From: Ruthenibacterium avium
GTDB lineage: Bacteria; Bacillota; Clostridia; Oscillospirales; Ruminococcaceae
DNA length: 64,000 nucleotides
NCBI GenBank assembly: GCA_019118905.1
Contig: DWYA01000013.1
Location: forward strand, 7,290-71,289
Direction of reading: 5' to 3'
Made by a program: the position numbers and the translations under genes. Below the pieces are notes generated by a model. The model was given only the letters and a program-made list of their open reading frames with translations. It was not told the origin of the DNA and made no database searches. This document shows positions 50,633 through 57,415 of this stretch, one piece after another (position 1 is the first letter of the stretch; each line of letters begins with the position of its first letter).

Positions 50633-50730
50633 GATAAAAAACTCCTTTGCTGTTGCGAGAGCAACAGACGTGATTGCGTTTATTATAGTATAATAAATTG
50701 GAAATTGCAATGAATGGAAGGAAGAAGAAT
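50633..50730. promoter_or_regulatory. Divergent promoter with two palindromes
   Basis: The spacer between the Crp/Fnr-type gene and the binding-protein gene contains TGTTGC-GAGA-GCAACA (50651-50666), a 6+4+6 palindrome of the size Crp/Fnr proteins bind, and TTATTATA-G-TATAATAA (50680-50696), which offers TATAAT in both directions. Autoregulation and control of the divergent operon is a reasonable inference. Confidence 0.6.
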
Positions 50731-51816
50731 ATGAAAAAACGTTGGATGGCGGTTATCAGTGCAGTGGCGTTGAGCATGACGATGTTGGCCGGATGTGCCG
50801 GTACCCCGGCAGTAAGCAGCAGCCAGAGCGCGAGCACAGCACAATCGGCTGCAAGCACGCCGGACTCTGAAAGCACTGCGGCACAAAGCGCAGCCTCTGA
50901 CACTTCTACTACCCAAGAGGGCGGCACCATTCGTTTGGCAGGCTTAAAAGGCCCGACGACGATGGGCATTGTTTCCTTGATGAACCAAGTGGATGAGGGA
51001 ACGGCAAGCCATGATTATCAGGTGGAGATGTACGGCACTGCGGATGAAATTGCACCGAAGCTGATCCAGGGAGAGCTGGATGCTGCGATGATTCCGTGCA
51101 ACTTGGCAAGTGTGCTTTACAATAAGACACAGGGCAAAATTCAGACGGCTGCCATCAATACGCTGGGGGTTTTGTATATTGTGGGAACGGAAAGCGATGT
51201 GGCAAGCGTTGCTGACTTAAAAGGAAAAACTTTGTATGCAACGGGCAAGGGTACAACCCCGGAGTATGCGTTGAACCACATCTTGCGCGAAAACGGCTTG
51301 GAGCCGGGAGTTGACGTGACCATTGAATATAAAAGTGAGGCTACCGAAGTGGTAAGTGCGCTGGCCGCCGCGGGCGAAGGTGCTTTGGCGATGCTGCCGC
51401 AGCCTTATGTGACCACAGCACAAATGCAGATGGACACGCTGAACGTTTTGCTGGATTTGACCGAGGAGTGGAATAAGGTTTCCCCGGACTCTGCCTTGGT
51501 GACGGGTGTTTTGGTGGTACAAAAGGACTTTGCACAGGAAAACCCCGAGTTGATGAGCGATTTTCTGGCAGATTATCAGGCAAGTGTAGAATGGGTGAAT
51601 GCAAATACCGCTGAAGCTGCACAGCTGATTGCAGATTATGGCATTGTGCCGAAGGCGGCTGTGGCAGAAAAAGCGCTGCCCCAGTGCAATATCACATTTG
51701 TGGAAGGCGATGCCATGAAACAGCAAGTATCCGGTTACTTGCAGGTATTGATGCAAGCGGATGCAAGCTCTGTTGGAGGGGAATTGCCCGGTGATGACTT
51801 CTATTATGGAGCGTAA
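50731..51816 (+). CDS. NitT/TauT-type ABC transporter substrate-binding lipoprotein
   Basis: A 361-residue receptor. ATG 50731 (MKKRWMAVISAVALSMTMLAGCAG) follows GGAAGG; the lipobox is LAGC. After a Ser/Ala linker, the mature part has a periplasmic-binding type II fold with IRLAGLKGPTTMGIVSLM, GTADEIAPKLIQGELDAAMIPCNLASVLYN, LYIVGTESDVASVADLKGKTLYATGKGTTPEYAL and VVQKDFAQENPELMSDFL, as in taurine, nitrate or riboflavin-type receptors (SsuA/ThiY-like). The ligand is unknown. The permease-ATPase gene overlaps its end by 23 bases. Confidence 0.88.
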   Translation: MKKRWMAVISAVALSMTMLAGCAGTPAVSSSQSASTAQSAASTPDSESTAAQSAASDTSTTQEGGTIRLAGLKGPTTMGIVSLMNQVDEGTASHDYQVEMYGTADEIAPKLIQGELDAAMIPCNLASVLYNKTQGKIQTAAINTLGVLYIVGTESDVASVADLKGKTLYATGKGTTPEYALNHILRENGLEPGVDVTIEYKSEATEVVSALAAAGEGALAMLPQPYVTTAQMQMDTLNVLLDLTEEWNKVSPDSALVTGVLVVQKDFAQENPELMSDFLADYQASVEWVNANTAEAAQLIADYGIVPKAAVAEKALPQCNITFVEGDAMKQQVSGYLQVLMQADASSVGGELPGDDFYYGA

Positions 51817-53191
51817 GAAAAAACAGTGGATTCAAACGGCGGCCGCCGTCTGCTTTTGGCTTTTGGTCTGGCAGACAGCGGCTTTTGCCGTTGGTCAGGA
51901 TTTGCTTTTGGTATCGCCTGTCGCAGTGGCAAAGGCGCTGTTTACCCTGATGCTGATGCCGCAAACATGGATAACAGCGGCGCAGACGACGGCGCGTGTA
52001 TTGCTGGGCTTTGCGGGGGGCGTGATACTGGGAACGGGATTGGCGGCACTGGCATTTTGCATGCCGGTTTTTAAGACGCTGTTTTTGCCGCTCATGCGAA
52101 CCGTGCGCAGCATTCCGCTGGCAAGCTTTGTGATTTTAGCGCTGCTATGGCTGAAAAATGCAGGGAATCTTTCTGTCTTTATCAGCTTTTTAATGGTGCT
52201 GCCGCTGGTGTATGCCAATGTGCTTTCAGGAATTGAGTCGGTAGGCCAAGGGCTGCCGGAGATGGCAAGGGTCTTTCGGTTTTCAAAGGCAAAGACGCTG
52301 CGCTATCTTTATTTGCCTGCCGCGGCACCCCACTTTTTTGCCGCATGTGAAGTAGGGGTGGGGTTGAGCTGGAAAAGCGGAATTGCCGCCGAGCTGATTG
52401 GCATTACAGCGAACAGCATCGGCGAACGCTTGTATGATGCGAAGCTGTTATTTGCCACGGCGGATTTGTTCGCATGGACGGTATTGATTGTGGCCCTTAG
52501 CTTTGTGTGTGAAAAACTGGTGATCAACATTTCGCGTGCTTTCTTAAAAGCAATTTTAGTTGTGCCATGCGGCCATGCCAAAGTTCCGGCGCCCGGTGCG
52601 CCGAAAACACTTTGGGCAAAAGACATTGTATTCGGTTATGACGGAGAAAGCATTTTGTCGGGGGTGAGCGCTGCAATTGAGCCGGGGGAATGTATTTGTG
52701 TAACGGCACCGTCGGGAAAGGGAAAAACAACATTCCTCAACATTTTGCTGGGACTCAAGCAGCCGAGCCGCGGGCAGGTAGGAACGCTGTACATATCGGC
52801 GCTGTTCCAAGAAAATCGGCTGCTGGATGACCTTTCGGCAGTAGAAAATATTGCGCTGGTCAGCCGTTTATGCCGTGAAGAAATTTTGCGTGAACTTGAC
52901 AGCGTGGGGCTGGTGCAGGAACAGGCGCAGCGCCGTGTGAAAGCGCTGTCCGGCGGACAGAGAAGAAGGGTGGCGATTTTGCGGGCTATGCTGGCCGACG
53001 GCGCTGAGGCAATTGTGATGGACGAGCCGCTGAAGGGGTTGGACGCACAGGCAAAAGAACAAACGGCACAAAGCATCGTGCGGCTGCAAAAGGACAGACC
53101 GATGCTGGTGATGACACACGATAGAAATGACGCCGATTTGCTGCACGGGTGTTTGAAAACTTGGGCCGAAATGGAAGGAAAAAGTAATTGA
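51794..53191 (+). CDS. Fused ABC permease and ATP-binding protein (NitT/TauT type)
   Basis: A 465-residue single-chain transporter half. Residues about 1-255 are a TauC/SsuC-like permease with six helices and the EAA loop GLPEMARVFRFSKAKTLRYLYLPAA. After a linker, residues about 275-465 form a shortened ATPase: Walker A TAPSGKGKTT with Ala in place of the first Gly, Q loop FQENRLLDDLSAVEN, signature LSGGQRRRVAI, Walker B AIVMDEPLKGLD and H loop VMTHDRND. Normally these are separate genes. ATG 51794, or ATG 51806, is the start, inside the receptor gene. A dimer would supply both permease and both ATPase halves. Confidence 0.88.
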   Translation: MTSIMERKKKQWIQTAAAVCFWLLVWQTAAFAVGQDLLLVSPVAVAKALFTLMLMPQTWITAAQTTARVLLGFAGGVILGTGLAALAFCMPVFKTLFLPLMRTVRSIPLASFVILALLWLKNAGNLSVFISFLMVLPLVYANVLSGIESVGQGLPEMARVFRFSKAKTLRYLYLPAAAPHFFAACEVGVGLSWKSGIAAELIGITANSIGERLYDAKLLFATADLFAWTVLIVALSFVCEKLVINISRAFLKAILVVPCGHAKVPAPGAPKTLWAKDIVFGYDGESILSGVSAAIEPGECICVTAPSGKGKTTFLNILLGLKQPSRGQVGTLYISALFQENRLLDDLSAVENIALVSRLCREEILRELDSVGLVQEQAQRRVKALSGGQRRRVAILRAMLADGAEAIVMDEPLKGLDAQAKEQTAQSIVRLQKDRPMLVMTHDRNDADLLHGCLKTWAEMEGKSN

Positions 53192-53217
53192 CAAAATTGC
53201 ACGGTGGGAGATAAAAT
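53188..53217 (+). promoter_or_regulatory. Sigma-A promoter of the corA-like gene
   Basis: TTGACA (53188-53193), 18-base spacer, TAAAAT (53212-53217). The -35 overlaps the stop codon of the fused ABC gene. Confidence 0.65.
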
Positions 53218-53223
53218 AAAATT

Positions 53224-53405
53224 GAGTTATTGCGGATTTTATGAATGAAGAAATGCCGCAAGTAGGGACCGAGAAAGAGAGGGAAATGTTGTGGAGGGTG
53301 AGCCTCGAAGCCGAAGTACAAGTAAAATAAAGGCAGCCGTCCGCAGCATGACAGGGTAATTGCTTTCTGCTGCTTGTGCCGGACGGCGCAAAAGGCAGGG
53401 AGAAT
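53224..53405 (+). ncRNA. Structured 5' leader of the corA-like gene
   Basis: About 180 noncoding bases. A long stem GCCGTCCG-CAGCA (53335-53347 region) pairs with TGCTG...CGGACGGC (about 53370-53389). A metal-sensing leader would be expected for this gene, but the sequence does not fit the ykoK/M-box or NiCo consensus as I know them, so no class is named. It could simply be an untranslated leader. Confidence 0.35.
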
Positions 53406-54341
53406 ATGATTACCATTTATAATACGGAAGAAGGCCGCCTGCGTGAGCGAGAGGAAATTACTCCCGGCGCGTGGGTGGATTTGTGCGCACCGACGGAAGA
53501 AGAAATTTTGCGCGTGAGCACACAGCTGGAGCTTGACCCCGCGGCCATTCGCGCGGCGCTCGACGAAGAAGAACGCAGCCGTATTGAAGCGGAAGAAGAT
53601 TATCTTTTGGTTTTGGTGGATACCCCGTGCGTGGAGGAACAGTCTAAGCGCGGGTTTGTTTACACGACGATTCCGTTCGGCATTATTTTGACACAGGATA
53701 ATATTATTACCGTTTGCTTAAAGGAAAGCGCGCTTGCCCGCGCATTTACCGACAGCCCCGTGAAAAATTTTTCCACGCGAAAAAAGAACCGAATGACGCT
53801 GCAAATGCTGTATCGCAATGCGACGCTCTTTTTGTTTTATCTGCGTGAGCTGGAAAAAGCTTCTAACCGCGTGGAAAATGAGCTGCATGTATCGATGCGC
53901 AATAAAGAACTCATTCAAATGCTGGGGCTTGAAAAGTCGCTGGTTTATTTTTCGACCTCACTCAAGGGAAATGAGCTGGTGCTGGAAAAACTGCTGCGCA
54001 TGGACTTTGTAAAAAACTTCCCCGATGATACCGACCTTTTGGAAGATGTCATCATTGAAAACAAACAGGCCATTGAAATGGCGAATATTTACCGTGATAT
54101 TTTGAACGGGACGATGAACACCTTTTCTTCGGTGATGTCGAACAACTTGAACACGGTGATGAAGGTGCTGGCCTCTTTGACGGTGGTGCTGACCATCCCC
54201 ACCATTATCTTTGGTTTGTGGGGGGCAAACGTGCCGGTTCCGTTTGAGAAAACGCCCGGTGGGTTTTGGATTTTGATTGGCGTAGCTGTGATTTGTACAG
54301 CGGCTTCTGTATTTTTTATGATTCACAAAAAGTGGCTGTAA
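53406..54341 (+). CDS. CorA-family divalent metal transporter
   Basis: A 311-residue protein with a large N-terminal cytoplasmic domain (alpha/beta, then the long pore-forming helix, about 190-285) and two C-terminal membrane helices. CorA normally ends with the GMN motif after TM1; here the loop reads GLWGANVPVPFE, with Ala for Met. The preceding VLTIPTIIFGLWG fits TM1. ATG 53406 follows AGGGAG; the open frame begins ten codons earlier without a site. It transports Mg2+ or another divalent ion in the membrane; the GAN change may alter selectivity. Its own promoter overlaps the end of the preceding gene. Confidence 0.85.
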   Translation: MITIYNTEEGRLREREEITPGAWVDLCAPTEEEILRVSTQLELDPAAIRAALDEEERSRIEAEEDYLLVLVDTPCVEEQSKRGFVYTTIPFGIILTQDNIITVCLKESALARAFTDSPVKNFSTRKKNRMTLQMLYRNATLFLFYLRELEKASNRVENELHVSMRNKELIQMLGLEKSLVYFSTSLKGNELVLEKLLRMDFVKNFPDDTDLLEDVIIENKQAIEMANIYRDILNGTMNTFSSVMSNNLNTVMKVLASLTVVLTIPTIIFGLWGANVPVPFEKTPGGFWILIGVAVICTAASVFFMIHKKWL

Positions 54342-54731
54342 CAATGTGTTACTGTGCGTTTTTGTTTTATATTATGGAGAAATGATGTGTAGCGCAACTA
54401 TGCGAAAAAATGTGGCTGGGCAAAATAATGCTCCGGCCTCATTTTATTGCCGAAATAAGACTATTTTATGAACAAAATTCCGTATCACGGAATATAAATT
54501 CCAATAAATGGAAAAAACGGCTGGTAAAATATACAAAACACATAATTGCCACAATGTACTTTTGTTCAACGGGGAGAAATCCGTGAATAAATCGTATATA
54601 TTGCATATTCACAAACACAAAAGGAAAAATTTGTGCTATAATACCATTGACAGGAGGGGAAAGCCGAAATCGTTCCTTCGTACTGTCAGCCGGATAAGGT
54701 AACCTACTCTTACAGAAAGGAAGAAATCATT
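54342..54731 (+). other. AT-rich intergenic region before the HPr-like gene
   Basis: 390 bases. It holds a palindrome ATTCCGT-ATC-ACGGAAT (54477-54493), and an extended -10 TGCTATAAT (54634-54642) without a clear -35, about 85 bases before the gene. No other gene or RNA family was recognised; several short A/T runs only. Confidence 0.5.
54634..54642 (+). promoter_or_regulatory. Extended -10 promoter element
   Basis: TGCTATAAT, with no recognisable -35 at 17 bases, upstream of the HPr-like gene. Confidence 0.45.
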
Positions 54732-54950
54732 ATGGTAAAGCAGGTTAAAATTTCCAACTTTGACGAAGTGAAAAGCATTATGAACGCTGCGGCACGCTGT
54801 CACGATGACATTGGCGTGCATGATTCGCGCGGCAGCATCGCAGATGCAAAGAGCATTTTGGGCTTGATGAGCCTTGATTATACCAAGCCTGTGATGCTGG
54901 TGAGCGAGAACGAGCGCGAGCTGGAAAGCGTTTTGCGCGCTTTGAGCTGA
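54732..54950 (+). CDS. Crh-like HPr homologue lacking the active-site His
   Basis: A 72-residue protein with the HPr fold. The C-terminal two-thirds align with HPr (SRGSIADAKSILGLMSLDYTKPVMLV), including the Ser of the AKSI motif that HPr kinase phosphorylates (Ser46 in HPr). The N-terminal G-L/I-H-A-R-P loop with the PEP-dependent phosphorylation site His15 is absent; FDEVKSI takes its place. It therefore resembles B. subtilis Crh, which works only in catabolite regulation through CcpA, not in sugar transport. ATG 54732 follows AAAGGAAG. Single-gene unit with its own terminator. Confidence 0.8.
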   Translation: MVKQVKISNFDEVKSIMNAAARCHDDIGVHDSRGSIADAKSILGLMSLDYTKPVMLVSENERELESVLRALS

Positions 54951-54998
54951 GAGCAGTGTTGAAAAATCAATCACGAACAGGATTTGGAAAAAGAAAAA

Positions 54999-55040
54999 CA
55001 GCCGACTGGACACAATCTTATGTGCAGTTGGCTGTTTTTC
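54999..55040 (+). terminator. Rho-independent terminator after the HPr-like gene
   Basis: ACAGCCGACTG pairs with CAGTTGGCTGT, followed by a T-run. Confidence 0.8.
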
Positions 55041-55075
55041 TTTTTGTATTTTAAACGAAGATTGAACTGAAAGAC

Positions 55076-56380
55076 TTATTCCTGCGTTTCGGCGGCATCG
55101 CTCGGCAGACCGTCCGGCTCTTGCAGCGGGCGGTGAGGCCCTTCGGCAAAGTGGCGGCGTGAGCGAATGAAAATCACCAGCCCGAGCGCTGCGGCCTGTA
55201 CCAGCAAAGCGAAAATACCGGCGTAGGTAGCGCCCTGCATGTCCCATAGCTTCATACAGGGAACGCATACCGCCGCGCAGACGGCGATGCCGAGCAGATT
55301 GGCGGCAATCAGCCCGCGCATACAGCGCATAATGGTGAGAATCATACTGTAAAATAAAACGGTTGCCGTAAGCACAGCCGACACCACCATGGGAGAAAGC
55401 AAAAACTGATAAGCTTCCATGCCTGCCCCAACAAATACACGCAAGCCCCAAGTACCTAAAAATTCCGAGATCAACAAACCGACGGGCAGCAAAGCCAAGA
55501 TAATAGCCTGCACCATACCCACTGCACGCCAAAAACTTCGGCGGTTTCGCTCGGCGTAGGAATTAGAAAAAATGGTGATAAAGGGGGTGAACAGGTACGT
55601 CGCTCCAACCTGTAAAAGCAGCACCGGTGTGGTGACGGGGCTGTAAATGCCGAGCGCCTTTGTACCCAGCACCTGTTCCATCAAAATTTTGGGCAGCGAT
55701 GCCGTTGTTGTACTCAAAGCGCTGTAAATGGCAAGCGGAAAGCATTCCACTAAAAGCAAACGCACCTGCTGGAAGGCAACCGACTTTTTTTGATAATGGC
55801 GCTTGCTTTTCACCATAGTGTAGCGGAAAAATACCACAAGATTGCTGAAAAACATCACAGCCAGCGTGAGGGGAACGCTGTGGGTAGCCGCCAAAATGAT
55901 GCCGAAAGACAAAAGCGAAACGACTCCCCGTAAAGCGTACGTTTTTCCCACCAGCTCCAAATCCATATTGCGCTGTGCCATGGCGTTGAATACATCGGTA
56001 GCAGACTCGATCATGCGGTAAGCGTGAAATAATAAAATACAGGCACACTGCATCAGACCATAGCCTAAAAACAGCCCGCCAAAGGCAATCAAACAAGCAC
56101 ATACGCCGGTGGCGATGGTAACTGTAACAAAGCGGCTGGAAAGATAACACGAAGAAGAATACTTATTTCGTGCATCTGACACTTGGAAGCTGTACATTCC
56201 ATAGGAGGCGATGGTGAGCGAAATATTGGCATAGCTTTGTGCTAAGTTAAACAGGCCCGAGCCGGTTTCCCCCGCAAGACGCACAACCAGCATGGAAAAA
56301 ATGAATTGACATGCCATGTAAACCATGTTGCCGCCTGTATTCCAAAGAACGCCCTTGCGCAAAGCCTTTGCATCATACAA
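55076..56380 (-). CDS. Polysaccharide flippase-like protein (MVF/MATE superfamily)
   Basis: A 434-residue membrane protein with about twelve helices. The start, KGVLWNTGGNMVYMACQFIFSMLVVRLAG, resembles lipid-linked oligosaccharide flippases (Wzx/PST). TTG 56380 is nine bases after AGGAGG; the open frame continues upstream through repeat copy C, which is not part of the protein. It would flip glycan-lipid intermediates for a surface polysaccharide, but no glycosyltransferase genes lie nearby. The last 20 residues are polar. A second flippase of another subgroup occurs at 61092-62507. Confidence 0.82.
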   Translation of the reverse strand: MYDAKALRKGVLWNTGGNMVYMACQFIFSMLVVRLAGETGSGLFNLAQSYANISLTIASYGMYSFQVSDARNKYSSSCYLSSRFVTVTIATGVCACLIAFGGLFLGYGLMQCACILLFHAYRMIESATDVFNAMAQRNMDLELVGKTYALRGVVSLLSFGIILAATHSVPLTLAVMFFSNLVVFFRYTMVKSKRHYQKKSVAFQQVRLLLVECFPLAIYSALSTTTASLPKILMEQVLGTKALGIYSPVTTPVLLLQVGATYLFTPFITIFSNSYAERNRRSFWRAVGMVQAIILALLPVGLLISEFLGTWGLRVFVGAGMEAYQFLLSPMVVSAVLTATVLFYSMILTIMRCMRGLIAANLLGIAVCAAVCVPCMKLWDMQGATYAGIFALLVQAAALGLVIFIRSRRHFAEGPHRPLQEPDGLPSDAAETQE

Positions 56381-56413
56381 AGAAAACGACCTCCTTTTGT
56401 CAAAAAGAAAATA

Positions 56414-56439
56414 AGCGTGCGTCCCGAAAGACGCACGCT
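56414..56439. terminator. Left copy of a duplicated terminator hairpin
   Basis: AGCGTGCGTC...GACGCACGCT, identical in all 26 bases to 56582-56607. It ends at the left side of repeat copy C. Confidence 0.75.
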
Positions 56440-56581
56440 GAGACTGTCGAAAAAGCGCCGCCTGATTCAGAAAGAACCCGGGCTGCAAGGGGAAAAAGGC
56501 TTGGAAAAGGGGGCTGAGTCCTCTTTTCCGTTTTAAGTCAGGCTTCAGTTTGTGAAAAAGCGAAGCTTTTTCGACAAACTG
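56440..56581 (+). repeat. Dispersed terminator-associated repeat, copy C
   Basis: 142 bp from GAGACTGTCGAAAAAGC to GCTTTTTCGACAAACTG. The ends share TGTCGAAAAAGC as terminal inverted repeats. It is flanked on both sides by the same 26-base hairpin. Shares about 100 bp of core with copy B at high identity. Confidence 0.85.
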
Positions 56582-56615
56582 AGCGTGCGTCCCGAAAGAC
56601 GCACGCTTTTTTTCA
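56582..56615. terminator. Right copy of the duplicated terminator hairpin
   Basis: Exact 26-base copy of 56414-56439 followed by TTTTTTT on the plus strand. On the minus strand it would end the YbaN transcript. Confidence 0.75.
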
Positions 56616-56678
56616 GCGTATGAAACAGTATACCACACAATCGGCTAAGACAGCAAGTACAGTGCGGGGAAGCCGTAT

Positions 56679-57062
56679 TCAGCGGGACTTCTCAGGCGCC
56701 GGAATTGTGCGGATGCGAAATACAAAGTAATACACATGGAACACCCAAACACACGCAATGACAATGCGTCCGACGGGCACGTTTTCCATCATCAAAAAGC
56801 CCAGCAGCATCATGGCAGAAGCCATGCTCATCAAGCTCAGTTTCGTTTTCAGCGTCATGGCGCGTGTCTGCACAAAGTCTTTCAAATGCTTTTCATACAA
56901 CTTCGTGGATAAAAACCAACGGTGAAGGCGCTCGGAGCTTTGTGCAAAGCAAAATGCCGCCAGCAGAAGAAAGGGAGTGGTGGGCAGGATGGGAAGCACC
57001 ACGCCAACCGCTCCAAGCGCTGTGCTGAGAATGCCGACAATCAAATAAAAAATCTTTTTCAT
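56679..57062 (-). CDS. YbaN/DUF454 family inner membrane protein
   Basis: A 127-residue protein with three or four membrane helices: KKIFYLIVGILSTALGAVGVVLPILPTTPFLLLAAFCFAQSS is the DUF454 hallmark (G-x-x-LPxLPTTPFLLLAxxCFAxSS). ATG 57062 follows AAAGGCGG; the longer frame to 57260 runs through the next gene. DUF454 proteins have no proven role but often sit near heme, iron or redox transport genes. Here it ends the ABC-YgbA_NO operon. Confidence 0.9.
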   Translation of the reverse strand: MKKIFYLIVGILSTALGAVGVVLPILPTTPFLLLAAFCFAQSSERLHRWFLSTKLYEKHLKDFVQTRAMTLKTKLSLMSMASAMMLLGFLMMENVPVGRIVIACVWVFHVYYFVFRIRTIPAPEKSR

Positions 57063-57094
57063 AGCAATACCGCCTTTCTGAGAGAAAAAAGTGG

Positions 57095-57415
57095 TTAGCG
57101 CAGCGAGGAAAGCGCGTGACGCACTGCACAAATGGGATGATACAGCAACATACGAGGGCCGGAAAAACGCATAACAGCGCGAATTTTTTCGCGCATTTCG
57201 GGACGATAGCAATGAATGGAGCAGCGCGAACAAAACGATTTTTGCGCCATCACCGGACAATGCTCAATGCGTTGAAGCGCGTAGTCGGAAAGTGCCTGAC
57301 ATTCCGGGCAAAGGCCGGACGATGTGCCGTGCTGTTTTTTGCAGTAAAGATGAATCATCTGCAAGACAAGCTTTTTTTCGCTGCTGCGCTTTTGGTCAAG
57401 TGCTTTTTCCGTCAT
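57095..57415 (-). CDS. YgbA_NO family protein (nitrous oxide-stimulated promoter family)
   Basis: A 106-residue protein with a conserved Cys pattern: MIHLYCKKQHG, GLCPECQALSDYALQRIEHCP, KSFCSRCSIHCYRPEMREKI, ending MRFSGPRMLLYHPICAVRHAL, all diagnostic of the YgbA_NO family. The family is linked to nitrogen oxide response in Enterobacteria and the Cys may bind zinc or an iron-sulfur cluster. ATG 57415 overlaps the stop of the upstream ABC gene by four bases. Role in this operon unknown, perhaps redox or metal sensing. Confidence 0.92.
   Translation of the reverse strand: MTEKALDQKRSSEKKLVLQMIHLYCKKQHGTSSGLCPECQALSDYALQRIEHCPVMAQKSFCSRCSIHCYRPEMREKIRAVMRFSGPRMLLYHPICAVRHALSSLR

Noticed and set aside
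53224..53405. corA leader as an M-box or NiCo riboswitch
   Set aside because: Conserved cores of these classes could not be matched in order.
56381..56638. N-terminal extension of the first flippase
   Set aside because: It is repeat copy C and terminator hairpins read as protein; the TTG at 56380 has the ribosome site.
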